DNA from: Theristus sp. LFF4_11
Lineage: Eukaryota; Nematoda; Chromadorea; Monhysterida; Xyalidae
Length of the DNA: 64,000 nucleotides
Assembly (NCBI GenBank): GCA_030248135.1
Contig: JASANC010004012.1
Location: forward strand, 1 to 64,000
Reading direction: 5' to 3'
Shown: in pieces, positions 19,866-29,904 of the stretch
How positions within the stretch are numbered: the stretch's first letter is position 1
How the letters are laid out: every line of letters starts with the position of its first letter
The notes under the pieces: model-generated
Told to the model about the DNA's origin: nothing
Seen by the model: only the letters and a program-made list of their open reading frames with translations
Database searches by the model: none
Program-made: the position numbers and the translations under genes

Positions 19866-20328
19866 CCGTATTACCTCTATTAAACCCCCCCCCCCCCAAA
19901 ATTAAACCCCCCCCCCCCCCCCCCAAAAATAAACCCCCCACCCCCTCGACAAGTTTCCAAATAATCCCCCCCCCAAAAATAATCCCCCATGGGGGATTAT
20001 TGAAACCTGTTTGAAACACATACCCAGCGAATTCAGTGGCTGGTTGCAGTGAAAATGATGAAATTGTGCTACCAACGGCCCCAAATGGATGAGTTAATGG
20101 TAATTTCATTACAAAAGGCTGTTGTAAAAGGAAATTTCTATGTGGAGTAGAAGTTTCTGCGACTTCCTTCCTGCCATGGAAGGTATTTTTGCCATTTTGC
20201 CCACTCCTAAAAATGGTTTCCAAATAAACCCCCCCCCCAAAAATAAAGCCCCCCCCAAAAATAAACCCCCACCCCCAGAAGTCGCTGAAGAAATAAACCC
20301 CCATGGGGGTTTAATAGAGGTAATACGG
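19866..20328. mobile_element. TA-flanked inverted-repeat element (CCGTATTACCTC ends)
   Basis: The left end CCGTATTACCTCTATTAAAC is exactly mirrored by GTTTAATAGAGGTAATACGG at the right. Both ends are bordered by TA, as in Tc1/mariner-type target duplication. The interior is C-rich (CCCCCCAAAAATAAACC) with a CCCATGGGGG palindrome. Length 463 bp, no ORF. Confidence 0.75.
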
Positions 20329-20330
20329 TA

Positions 20331-20415
20331 TGTACCGGATCGACCGAGTACCGGATCGACCTGGTACCGGATCAACCGCCCTAGAAAATTGCCAGGTACC
20401 GGATCGACCGGTCTA
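20331..20415. repeat. GTACCGGATCGACC tandem repeat
   Basis: Four to five units of about 14-16 bp (TACCGGATCGACC), with a short insertion (CGCCCTAGAAAATTGCCAG) before the last. It lies immediately right of the TA-flanked element. Confidence 0.75.
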
Positions 20416-20489
20416 CATTGTATCTATAATTGCAAAGATTGTGCAGAAAAATTTAGAGTTTTTCCTTTAAAATTTAAGCGAAAAAATAT

Positions 20490-20665
20490 CATGGGGGTGG
20501 GGGGTGCACCCCCACAGAAAATTTTGAAAAAATGCACCCCCCATGGGGGTCCATGGGGGTCCCACGTTACCATAGTTTGGACCCCCTCACTTTTTGGTCG
20601 GCACCCCCCCCCCCCACGGTACCATACCCCCCCCTCGAAATTTTTTTGGGCCCACGGTACTGAAT
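20490..20665. repeat. G/C-run module copy
   Basis: Same module as 19.38-19.60 kb: ACAGAAAATTTTGAAAAAATGC, CCATGGGGG, TTTTTGGTCGGCACC, CCCACGGTACTG. The copy is shorter, with fewer G in each run. Confidence 0.7.
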
Positions 20666-21152
20666 ATAATGAATGTATTGGTTTGTTCTTTTTTAGGGTT
20701 CGAAAAAAGTTGAAAATCCCGATTTTTGTTCAGTAAAAAAAACAAAATGCCGGAGGAATATCTGATCATCGACAAAAATACGCCGCCTGACGCGCTGAGT
20801 TCGAATTTTGGACTTTCATAACTAAAATATTTATGAAAACGTTAATGGTCTTTAGTCCGATATCAAAGTGCCTCAATCTGTCGAATGCTTCATTATTGCA
20901 TACCGGGAGAAACCCAAACAACTAAAACGTACACTTACTTACACACATCCCGCGCCTTTCAGAACCTCACCTCGAGCAATCTCCCGATTGACCCATTTTG
21001 ATGAGTGTTCCTGCAAAAAAAAGGAAAGTGACACCAGTGTACAAACTCGTAACATCGTGCAAATGAGTACAACTGGCGCGACCTGATCAAGGAATCTCGT
21101 GACGACCCGCACTTATAAAAATTCTGTGAAACATCAGCTGGTGCTGGTGCTA

Positions 21153-22087
21153 GTGTTGGGTCGGTTACCGAGAGAACCCGGAAACCGAAAACCGAACCGA
21201 CCGAAGCGTTTTTTCGTCATTTTTTACCAACCGAAACCGAAAGCAAAAAAAATGTCTCGGTTACCGAAACCGACCGAAACCAAAAAATTAAAAAAGCCGA
21301 GAAACCGAATCGAACTGAACCGACCGATTTTTTCTTCGGTTATAAAATGTGAATTTCAATAAACTTTATTCATTTTTTGTGCTTGAACCCACCAAACAAT
21401 TCACTCTCCAACGTTTGATGCGATGATGTGCTACTGTGAGAGGCATTATGCGCAACTCAATCAAAATATCTGCACCTGCGAAACGAACGCAAAAGTTTCT
21501 CAAAATTTCAATCAGATAAATTAAAATGAAAAACCAGAACATTCAATACGAATTTCGCTGTTTTTTTAGTGGCAGCGTTGTGCTGTACTCTCGTGCTGAA
21601 ATTTTGCATTTTCTGCCAATGAAGGCTTGCGAAGCCTTAGATAACCTGCGAATCTTTTGAACGAATTTAGAATTTAGAATTTAGAATTTAGAATCTGTGA
21701 AATTTAAGGCTTCACAAGCTTTTTTGCAGGGCTGCAAAATTGCGAAATCCAAAAAACCCGTTATTCTTCAAGAATGCCTGTTTGTTTAGGTGGTTTTTTG
21801 TGTTTGTAGGTGTTTGTTTGTGTGTTTGTTTGTTCGTTTTTGTGTTCATGCGTGTTTCATTTTGAGCTTTTCGTCGAATAAACGGAGCTGCAGTTAAAAA
21901 ATCCAATGTGGACCGAAAAATACCGGTAACCGAACGAAAATTTGGTTTCGGTTCGGTTTACCGACCGAAAACGAAAGCAAAAAATGTTTCGGTTACCGAA
22001 ACCGACCGAAACCGAAAAATTGAAAAATTGAAAAATCCGAAAACCCTAACCGAACCGAACCGACGAAACCCTTAACCGACCCAACAC
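21153..22087. mobile_element. inverted-repeat element rich in CCGAAACCGACCGAAA
   Basis: The left end GTGTTGGGTCGGTTA and right end TAACCGACCCAACAC are inverted and flanked by TA inside CTAG. Subterminal TTCGGTTACCGAAACCGACC motifs repeat inward on both sides. The centre (21.35-21.9 kb) contains GAATTTAGAATTTAGAATT and TTTGTTTGTGTG simple repeats. No transposase seen. A right-end-only copy sits at about 24362-24507. Confidence 0.6.
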
Positions 22088-22689
22088 TAGCTGCTGCTCG
22101 ACCGTTGAAACAGTTTTCCGTTTATTGTTCAAAGCAATCCAGTCCATATTGCTGTGCACAAGCTTCCACGTGTAAAATTTCCGCTTACAGACAGTGCACT
22201 CTGTTATAACAGAGCAACGCTGCAAGGCATCAGTTCTTGCTTTAATTGTACAGTACAGTCCTTCAAGGCGGTAAAAATGGATTCTCTTTTGCAAAAGAGC
22301 TGCCATCAAACACATGTACAGTACAAAAAAATAATTGTTGAAATCCGTATTAAATCGGTTTTTTACCTGCAGCATTTTTTTGCTTCTCTTGTAGTCCGTT
22401 TCACTTGAAATATCCAGGATATCCAAGTTGAACTTTTATCTGTTTTTGGTCAAAATTTGGCGCTCCATGGCACTTTAAAACATCTGTGTCCACTACTTCT
22501 GCGCCACCCTGTAGAATTCAAAACGCTTCGCATGCCAATTTCAGAACACCACTGTGACAATTTAATTCCCAATTGCCCGCTCGTGTGTCCCTGTAAAAAA
22601 ACAATAAACTTAAATACACGCGCGAAGCCGTGTGTGGAACGCCAACGTGATGTAACATTGGTTACCATGAATTTCACTTATAGGTGCTG

Positions 22690-23510
22690 TGAAACACCAT
22701 CCCGCAAACACATTATTCAATGTGTCCGCCGTTGTTCGCTGAGCGGTCGCTGGATTGACCGCTGTGATCTCCTTGATTTGACTAGCCGGCTCGATCTCCT
22801 GACATGACGCCATTCGATTTCTGGTTTTGGGGTGATCTCAAGCATTCCGTCTATGGCGCTCCATGGCGCTTCAAAATATCTGTGGCCGGCCACTACTTCT
22901 GCGCCACCCTGTAGAGTTCAAAACGCTCCGCATTCCAGAACACCACTGTGACAATCTCCCGATTGCCCGCTTGTGTGTCCCTGCAAAAAACTAAACTCAC
23001 GTGCTAAACTGTTGTTCTCCGATGGCTACTGTGAATGGCACGTATTTTCTTTTATAGGTGCTGTGAAACATCAACGCTCAAACTGCTCAATGTGTCTATC
23101 CACCGCTGGCTGGACATGTCACTGAGCGGTTGCTGGATTGGCCGCCGTTGGTTGTTGTTGTTGTTGTTGTTGTTGCTATTTAGGCGATGTTTTTAGCCAG
23201 GGCTAATCCAGAGAAGCGTACCGGACGTCCATTGAGTAGGGCGCCCATCGAGTTTTCTCTGTCATTAAGTGCCTAAACACCCCTCGGCGGGGCTCGATCC
23301 CCCGAGCGCACAGACACAGACGGCATTGACTTCACTAGCCGGCTCGATCTCCTGACATGACGCCATTGAATTTCTGGTTCTGGGGGCATCTCAAGCATTC
23401 GGTCTATGAAGCGAAGCTCCGAAATGTGGAAGAATTGAAGGAGAACATTGAAGGTTACTGGCGCGTTGAGCAGATCAACAGGTGACCGCCCGCTGCCTGC
23501 AGCGTTCTGC
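22690..23510 (+). pseudogene. mariner-type transposase C-terminal remnants (copy 1)
   Basis: Around 22710-22790 one frame reads CVRRCSLSGRWIDRCDLLDL. The next frame then gives PARSPDMTPFDFWFWGDLKH at about 22785-22845, the conserved '..WPPRSPDLTP.DFFLWG.LK..VY' block of Tc1/mariner transposases. A second instance at 23334-23484 reads PARSPDMTPLNFWFWGHLKH and continues to KLRNVEELKENIEGYWRVEQ before a stop, followed by a frame-shifted FRHCLQAV. A SINE is inserted between the two pieces. Frameshifts and stops show it is dead. Confidence 0.75.
23153..23322 (-). repeat. tRNA-derived SINE (reverse)
   Basis: Reverse copy: GTTGTTG tail, GGCGATGTTTTTAGCCAGGG, TTTTCTCTGTCATTAAGTGC and B-box GGGGCTCGATCCCC, then CACAGACACAGACGG. 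The A-box side is truncated compared with the 5.16-kb copy. It interrupts the mariner remnant. Confidence 0.75.
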
Positions 23511-23869
23511 GCCAGGCTTCAGGCATTGCTTGCAAGCGGTCATTAAAAACAAACAACCGTGGATATACAGCTTGAAAGCGACTGAAACAAAAAATGTGGA
23601 GCTTGCAGCAGATGACAGTAAAACAAGACGACGCGATATTGCCAACAAAAATGAATGATCATCATGACTTGGATCCAGATGCTAGAAAATGTAAAAAACA
23701 GGGAAAATGTAAAATTTTGTATAAAAGTACCGTTGTACCTAACAGAGTAAACATTTTTCGCTAAAATTTTTACACAAGAAATCGCAACCAAATGATTATC
23801 GGTTGTGAAAATTCAGCTCCAGGCATGAAGGCAGTTAGGGCATCGAAAGCGCTTTAAAAATTGACATTA

Positions 23870-24053
23870 CAGTCGAACTCTAAATTATAGGCAATCATCA
23901 GCTGGATTGGTTGGAGATCACGTGATGCATTCTCTCTGTGCAAGCATTGCTATGGTGTGGGGGGGGGGCGGAGTCTGCCCTGCACAGTAAGCACGTGAAT
24001 CACCAAACCATGATTGCAATCAACTTATTGGGAATGATTTACAGTTTTACTGT
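23870..24053. repeat. MITE, CAGTCGAACTCTAAATTATAG family
   Basis: Left end CAGTCGAACTCTAAATTATA; right end ATGATTTACAGTTTTACTG is a diverged inverse. Inside are GATTGGTTGGAGATCACGTG and CACTTGCGTG-like blocks and a G10 run. Closely related copies are at 46.08 and 46.60 kb. Confidence 0.65.
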
Positions 24054-25079
24054 ACTCTCACACCCTTTTCCTTCCAGAACCTCACCTTGAGCAATCTCCC
24101 TATTGACCGATCAGCGAGTGTTCGTGCAAAAACCATACGAGTGTTGACCCGACTAAAGGCAGTCAGTATCAACACGACTCTAAAGTGCCATACAGCGCCA
24201 GTGTTCTGCCCCTTTCGACCTGAATTTATGCAAACACGTGAAACATCAGCGGTTGTTCGACTCGTTGAAACAGTTTTATCGTTTTATATTTTTTTTATCT
24301 ATTTTATCGTAACCATTTCATTTCGTTGTTCAAAAGAGCAATTCGTTTTGTTTTGCTTCTTCTTTTTCGTTTTTTCGTCATTTTTTACCAACCGAAACCG
24401 AAAGCAAAAAATGTTTCGGTTACCGAAACCGACCGATACCAAAAAATTAAAAAAAACCAAAAAACCGAATCGAACCGAACCGACGAAACCCTTAACCGAC
24501 CCAACACTAGCTGGTGCTCGACCGTTGAAACAGTTTTCCGTTTATTGTTCAAAGCAATCCAGTCCATATTGCTGTGCACAAGTTTCCACGTGTAAAATTT
24601 CCGCTTACAGACAGAGCACTCTGTTATAACAGAGCAATGCTGCAAGGCATCAGTTCTTGTTTTTTTGTTTCTGTTAAGTTTTTGTTTTTTCCTTCTAGGG
24701 GGTAAAAATGGTTTTTTTTTTGCAAAAAGACTCGCAAAAAAAAACATACAGTACAAAAAATAATTGTTGAAAACCGTATTATAATCGGTTTTTTACCTGC
24801 AGCATTTTTTGCTTCTCTTCCAGTCCGTTTCACTTGAAATATGCAGGATATCCAAGTTGAACTTTTATCTGTTTTTGGTCAAAATTTGGCGCTCCATGGC
24901 ACTTTAAAACATCTGTGTCCACTACTTCTGCGCCACCCTGTAGAATTCAAAACGCTCCTCATGCCCATTTCAGAACACCACTGTGACAATTTCCCAATTG
25001 CCCGCTCGTGTGTCCCTGTAAAAAAACAATAAACTTAAATACACGCGAAGCCGTGCGTGGAACGCCAACGTGATTTAAC

Positions 25080-25330
25080 ATTGGTTACCATGAATTTCAC
25101 TTATAGGTGCTGTGAAACATCATCCCGCAAACACATTATTCAATGTGTCCGCCGTTGTTCGCTGAGCGGTCGCTGGATTGACCGCTGTGATCTCCTTGAT
25201 TTGACTAGCCGGCTCGATCTCCTGACATGACGCCATTCGATTTCTGGTTTTGGGGTGATCTCAAGCATTCCGTCTATGGCGCTCCATGGCGCTTCAAAAT
25301 ATCTGTGGCCGGTCACTACTTCTGCGCCAC
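25080..25330 (+). pseudogene. mariner-type transposase remnant (copy 2)
   Basis: Second copy of the duplicated remnant: SLSGRWIDRCDLLDLTSR followed, after a frame change, by PARSPDMTPFDFWFWGDLKH at about 25205-25265. The distal piece present in copy 1 (23334-23484) is missing here. Confidence 0.7.
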
Positions 25331-25557
25331 CCTGTAGAGTTCAAACCGCTCCGCATTCCAGAACACCACGGTGACAATCTCCTGATTGCCCGCTTGTGTG
25401 TCCCTGCAAAAAAACTAAACTAACGTGTTAAACCGTTGGTGAATTGCACGTATTTTCTTTTATAGGTGCTGTGAAACATCAACGCTCAAACTGCTCAATG
25501 TGTCTATCCACCGCTGGCTGGACATGTCACTGAGCGGTTGCTGGATTGGCCGCCGTT

Positions 25558-25728
25558 GGTTGTTGTTATTGTTGTTGTTGCTATTTAGGCGATGTTTTTA
25601 GCCAGGGCTAATCCAGAGAAGCGTACCGGACGCCCATTGAGTAGGGCGCCCATCGAGTTTTCTCTGTCATTAAGTGCCTAAACACCCCTCGGCGGGGCTC
25701 GATCCCCCGTGCGCACAGACACAGACGA
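25558..25728 (-). repeat. tRNA-derived SINE (reverse), duplicated copy
   Basis: Nearly identical to 23153-23322, including the B-box GGGGCTCGATCCCC and the truncation in the A-box region. It belongs to the 1.25-kb duplication. Confidence 0.75.
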
Positions 25729-25741
25729 TTGGTTATAATTA

Positions 25742-26004
25742 CCGTAAAGTCTTGCATATAAGGTCTCCCTATATAAATTTAAAAAATCAAAAAATTTTGA
25801 AAAAAGTGGAATTCTGTGTGACAACCTTATAAGTGGGAGGACGTCTTATAAAGCAAAGATTATGAAGAACGGGCCTTATAAACGGGGTGGGATTTTGAAC
25901 AAGTCAAAAATTTGAATTTTTTGGTTTCCCGCCGTGTGACACTCCGCCCACTTTTGGGTGGGGGTCTTATAAGTGGGAGGAACCTTATATGCAAGACTTT
26001 ACGG
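25742..26004. mobile_element. TA-flanked MITE, CCGTAAAGTCTTGCATATAAGG ends
   Basis: 263 bp with matching inverted ends (CCGTAAAGTCTTGCATATAA and TATGCAAGACTTTACGG), each bordered by TA. The interior repeats CTTATAAGTGGGAGG and GCCTTATAAACGGGG. Sister copies are at 33611-33865 and 34978-35197. No ORF. Confidence 0.8.
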
Positions 26005-26009
26005 TATTC

Positions 26010-26490
26010 ACGACGTGAATAAATAAATTCATACAGTTAGTTTGAAGCTTTGTTAGCCGTGCAGGTTTGTATTTTTGTTCTAGCAAGTTCAACATAATGA
26101 CTTGTGTTTCTGCACTAGTGCCCCTCGAAATTTGCTTGAAACCCCACCCATCGAAATTTGCATGAAAAAGACATTTTTTGAAGCACCGAAAAGTCCTGTC
26201 TGAAATAATGAAAATGCAAACCAGCCAGCAAGATCACGCCAATCAAATAATGCAGAAATAATACCAACAAGGACAAACAAATATCAATTAATAAAGTGAC
26301 GGTTCACAAATCTTGGTTCGTGATAAAAAAATCTTTTTATTTATTATTTTGAAAAAAAGATTCCTCTTTCCAAAAAAATCAATTGACAGCATCAATTAAA
26401 ATCAGTTTCCAAACATCATTGAAAATACACTGTAACATGTGAACATCGATATTTTATTACCAAAAATCACTTCGTGTTGTTTAATATTGT
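26010..26490. other. no gene seen
   Basis: AT-rich DNA between a MITE and the 26.5-kb minisatellite. A CCTCGAAATTTGCTTGAAACC / CATCGAAATTTGCATGAAA near-duplicate at 26.12-26.17 kb is the only structure noticed. Confidence 0.4.
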
Positions 26491-26504
26491 TCGTGCTGGC
26501 GAAA

Positions 26505-26605
26505 ATTCGTCGGGCCGGAATTCTTCGGACCGGAATTCTCCGGGCGGGAATTCTTTGGGTCTGAATTCTTCGGGCCGGAATGAGCGGGCCGGAATTGTAC
26601 CCCCC
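26505..26605. repeat. GGGCCGGAATTC minisatellite
   Basis: Five to six roughly 18-bp units (TTCGGGCCGGAATTC) with substitutions. The core is shared with the GGGCCGGAAATG array at 10.6 kb. Confidence 0.75.
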
Positions 26606-26609
26606 GAAA

Positions 26610-27410
26610 TATGTGAAGTGAAACATCAGCGACAGCAAGAGCTAGTTTTTTTCGCAGCGTTTGAAAATGCAGATGTTCTGAACCAGCGAGCCACGCAAGA
26701 AACTATTGCTTGCTTTGTTGCATGTGTGCAAAGACGATTCAAATTCAAACGACTTTGCGAGTGTGACCTTCCACCGATGACGCCAACACTCATCCCGATT
26801 GCGTTCTGTGTATTGACGCATTACGGTCACTGACCTTGTCTTTTTTTAATTGGTGTTGGCCTCATTTGTCTCATCAACGTGTGTTAAAAAATGTATTCTT
26901 CAACTTAGTGTACAATCAAACGTTTTGGTCAATAAATCAAAATTCAACAGACATATCGTGCATTCAATAAGAACACCCAAAAATCACGTTTATCCTTCAG
27001 CCGATTTGTATCCGCGGGATCGTCCGGTCATTCAGACAGATAGTTTTTGTCGTTGACTCAAAAACGAATATTCCGAGACTCGGTGTTCCTGTGTTCGACT
27101 GGCAGAGCAAACAGCGGCCTCTCAGGGACTGATCGTAGAGATACCGTTTACAGAACTGATACCTCTGACAACGTTGGAAGCAGACCCGTGCGAACCTGGG
27201 CGGATAGCGGGTAGCATGGTGCCGAGCACCCGTGCCAGCGGCTAGCAATAACGGATTTTCAAGCCGGAACATCGAGTTTGCGGCTTCAAAATGCAAAAAG
27301 ATACGTTTCACCGACTAGCACTTTTACTGGCCCTAAAACCTGGCAACAGCGCCTGGTTTTTGCCCGCCTTGCCCGGCACCCCGTAAAGTTATGTATGTAC
27401 AGTCTAACTC
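26610..27410. other. non-coding, no supported gene
   Basis: A GC-richer island at 27.05-27.27 kb has a minus-strand ORF (27311-26997) that includes RGRCLLCQSNTGTP. No family was recognised and no splice or start support is convincing. Confidence 0.3.
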
Positions 27411-27417
27411 AATAACA

Positions 27418-27607
27418 TATGTTACTATTGTGGATTTATTCAAACGTTTCCGAACTAAAATGACGTCATTTTTTTAAAAACGCTCGTTTGTCAAAGTACA
27501 GGCCAGGCACTAAAATTTCAGTTTGGTGTGACTGATTCGACATTCACCATTTGTTTAAGAGAAGAAATCGGCATTTGCGGCACATGACGTCATTTCAGTG
27601 GGACACG
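27418..27607. repeat. interspersed repeat, TGGATTTATTCAAACG family
   Basis: Shares long stretches with 40297-40516: TGGATTTATTCAAACGTTTC, AAAATGACGTCATTT, TTTGTCAAAGTACAGGC, GGTGTGACTGATTCGACA, GGCACATGACGTCATTTCAG. Two TGACGTCA (CRE-like) palindromes bracket the element. Non-coding. Confidence 0.7.
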
Positions 27608-27734
27608 TTGGACAAAAATATGTCATAGCTGATTGGTTAATGAATCCATTCTGTGCACACCGAGCTCCGCCTCTCAACAGTGCCTGCATGAATGCATCAC
27701 GTGTGATCGCCAACCAATCAGCTAGTTGCATGTA

Positions 27735-28825
27735 CAGGGTGAACCAAAAAAAGGTTCCAGTTCTAAAATGCTCTCACTGGCGTGTGCTGAGGTGTTTAGA
27801 GCTGAAAATTTGAACACTATTAGAAAACAGTTGGAGGTTTTTCTGACTATTTTTTTCACGGTATGTTGCCCCTATCACTCACTACAGCAGAATATCTGAA
27901 AAACATGAAAAATCGACAAATGTGGTGAAATAAAGAGGGTTGATTTAGCTGAAACAAGAACCTCATGGCTTAAAACTTGGAACACTGTTAGAACACTTTG
28001 AGAATTTTTTGTGATCAAATTTTGCTTGGTTTACTCGTTTCTGTTCATTTTTTACAGTGCAATTTTCAAAAAATAGCGATTTTTGACGAAAAACAACGTT
28101 CATTCATAATCTCACTGTTTATCATTGCTCATAAACGGACTTCCGAACTAATGTATCGCCATGCGGGGCAAAATTGAATTTTGTACAAATTGCCGAACCA
28201 CTATGGAAAAGTTATTCGCATGTTTCGACCAATTGGCACACCAGACTCGCTTCTCTGCCGTCCACTTAACCATGATGGCAGCAACGACTGAAAATGGAAT
28301 TGCATCTTTCACTGCAGAAAATAACCAGTCTGCTATGGTGAAAAATATTGTATCAGAGTGGCAAATTGTGTGAATTAAAAAAAGAAAAACAGTTTGCACC
28401 TGGAAAGATAAATTCGCATCTGTTCTGGGCAGAACCGCTCACGCACGCTCAGACTCGAAGTGAAACATCAGGTTGATCAATGACTGTTTAAATGCAATTC
28501 AGCATTCGGCATTTCCAAGCTACTGTGTGTGCATATTGTTTTTTCATCTTTTTTTGAGTTGTGAACACTCAGGTTGTCACCAACGTTCATCATTTAGTCT
28601 TTGTTACAGCTAAATTAACCCTCTGCATTTCACCACATTTGTCGATTTTTCATGTTTTTCAGATATTCTGCTGTAGTGAGTGATAGGGGCAACATACCGT
28701 GAAAAAAAATAGTCAGAAAAACCTCCAACTGTTTTCTAATAGTGTTCCAATTTTCAGCTCTAAACACCTCAGCACACGCCAGTGAGAGCATTTTAGAATT
28801 GGAACCTTTTTTTTGGTTCACCCTG
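27735..28825. mobile_element. Tc1/mariner-like element with ~190-bp inverted ends
   Basis: Begins CAGGGTGAACCAAAAAAAGG and ends with the inverse ...TTTGGTTCACCCTG, with TA on both outer sides (27733-27734, 28826-28827). The inverted ends extend about 190 bp (GTGTGCTGAGGTGTTTAGAG through AAATCGACAAATGTGG). Total 1091 bp. The centre holds a 70-codon ORF (28161-28373, +: CTNCRTTMEKLFACFDQL) not recognised as transposase, so it appears non-autonomous. Confidence 0.75.
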
Positions 28826-28902
28826 TATTATAGAGTCAGACTGTATGATTATTGGTCACGCAAGACGTATTTGAGCTACAGTTATGTGTATTTTAGCGTT
28901 CA

Positions 28903-29103
28903 ATGGGGAACTGCGGCCAGCCCAAGGTGTCCAAAGATTCAGGCCAATTCTTGCCGCCCCTGCCGGCAGCTGCTGCCAGGCCGTGCACCATGGTGCCCCT
29001 CAACCGCAGGTTCGTACGGGTGTGGTTGAAAGTCGAAAAATCGCCGCAGTTTATAGCATTCGGCGCGGCTGAAAATGGGGGAAGGCATATACAGTTCATA
29101 TAG
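28903..29103 (+). CDS. small ORF starting MGNC (possible lipidated peptide or exon)
   Basis: ATG at 28903 opens 66 codons in a GC-rich island: MGNCGQPKVSKDSGQFLPPL, later VPLNRRFVRVWLKVEKSPQF, ending TAG. An N-terminal Met-Gly-Asn-Cys is the arrangement used for dual acylation (Gly-2 myristoylation, Cys-4 palmitoylation) in small membrane-attached proteins, although residue 6 is Gln rather than the usual Ser/Thr. No homologue recognised; no splice donor is obvious. Confidence 0.25.
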   Translation: MGNCGQPKVSKDSGQFLPPLPAAAARPCTMVPLNRRFVRVWLKVEKSPQFIAFGAAENGGRHIQFI

Positions 29104-29160
29104 AGATCATTTGAAAGACTCAAATGCTGCTTGGTTGGCGACAGGGTATTATCAGTTTTT

Positions 29161-29366
29161 TAGGTTCGCTGCGACTCAATGCGTGTGCAGACGTTGAAAG
29201 GAAACCAGTTGAAAGAAATTGAAAGGAATCTTTGTATGGCAATTCAAAACAGCCAAAGTTACTCGGCCCTATTTAGGGGACTCGGATGACTTTGCCAATT
29301 TTGAATTCGCGCGAAACGCATGAAACTGTTTGTTTACGTATTTCATGCGCGCATTGTGTCTCGGGC
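29161..29366. repeat. MITE, GACTCAATGCGTG family
   Basis: GCTGCGACTCAATGCGTGTG at the left, GCGCGCATTGTGTCTCGGG at the right. Inner inverted TGGCAATTCAAAAC and CCAATTTTGAATTCGCG. Family members are at 6.0, 39.3, 44.3 and 49.0 kb. Confidence 0.55.
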
Positions 29367-29387
29367 AGTAGCGAAAGCGGGACCTTG

Positions 29388-29900
29388 GGTGAGGGGGGGG
29401 GTGTTTGCCAAATTTTAGAGGGGGGGGGGGTCAGGTGCCTTCTCGGTGAGGGGGGGGGTGCACGGGCAGAAAATTTTCCTGAGGGGGGGGGGTGCACTGG
29501 CAGAAAAATTTCGTGAGGGGGGGGTGCACGGGATCGCACGGGTAATACCAAATTTTTGCCTTAGAAAAACACAGAAATTCTTGTAAAATACAGAATATTT
29601 TGTGCAAACAAGCTGCTTGTTTGGTCAGAAACAACAAAATCTATGCAGGGACAGACACAAACGTCAAGAAAAATGCAAAAATTACGGTATTTTTGGAAAA
29701 AATTGAGATGAGATTGACCACCGTGAGGGGGGGGGGGGTGCGATCCCGTGTTTTCTCGCGGAGGGGGGTGGGGGGAGTCTAGTACCCGAGTCGAGGTAAA
29801 GGGGGGGAGGGGGGGTACACGGGTATCTGCCCGTGCACGGGCAGGATTTTCGGCTGAGGGGGGGGGGTGGACCCCCCCCCACCCCCCGCACTTTCGCTAC
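29388..29900. repeat. G-run repeat island
   Basis: CGAAAGCGGGACCTTGGGTGAGG, GGTCAGGTGCCTTCTCGGTG, GGTGCACGGGCAGAAAATTT and GGCAGGATTTTCGGCTGAGG modules between G7-10 runs. The same modules reappear at 53.83-53.89, 54.74-54.86, 57.48-57.54 and 58.58-58.69 kb. This is the uninterrupted form of the site into which the 53895-54735 element inserted. Confidence 0.75.
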
Positions 29901-29904
29901 TGGT

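Larger units (their letters stand above)
22063..25730. repeat. ~1.25-kb direct duplication (22.06-23.32 and 24.48-25.73 kb)
   Basis: Both copies run in the same order from CGACGAAACCCTTAACCGAC through GGCGCTCCATGGCACTTTAA and a mariner remnant to the same SINE (CTCGGCGGGGCTCGATCCCC). Differences are a few per hundred bases plus short indels. The stretch between the copies carries the 23.87-kb MITE. Confidence 0.8.

Noticed and set aside
16200..20000. Operon or clustered defence-like system around the hAT fragment
   Set aside because: Genes here are spliced, separately oriented and unrelated; neighbours are repeats.
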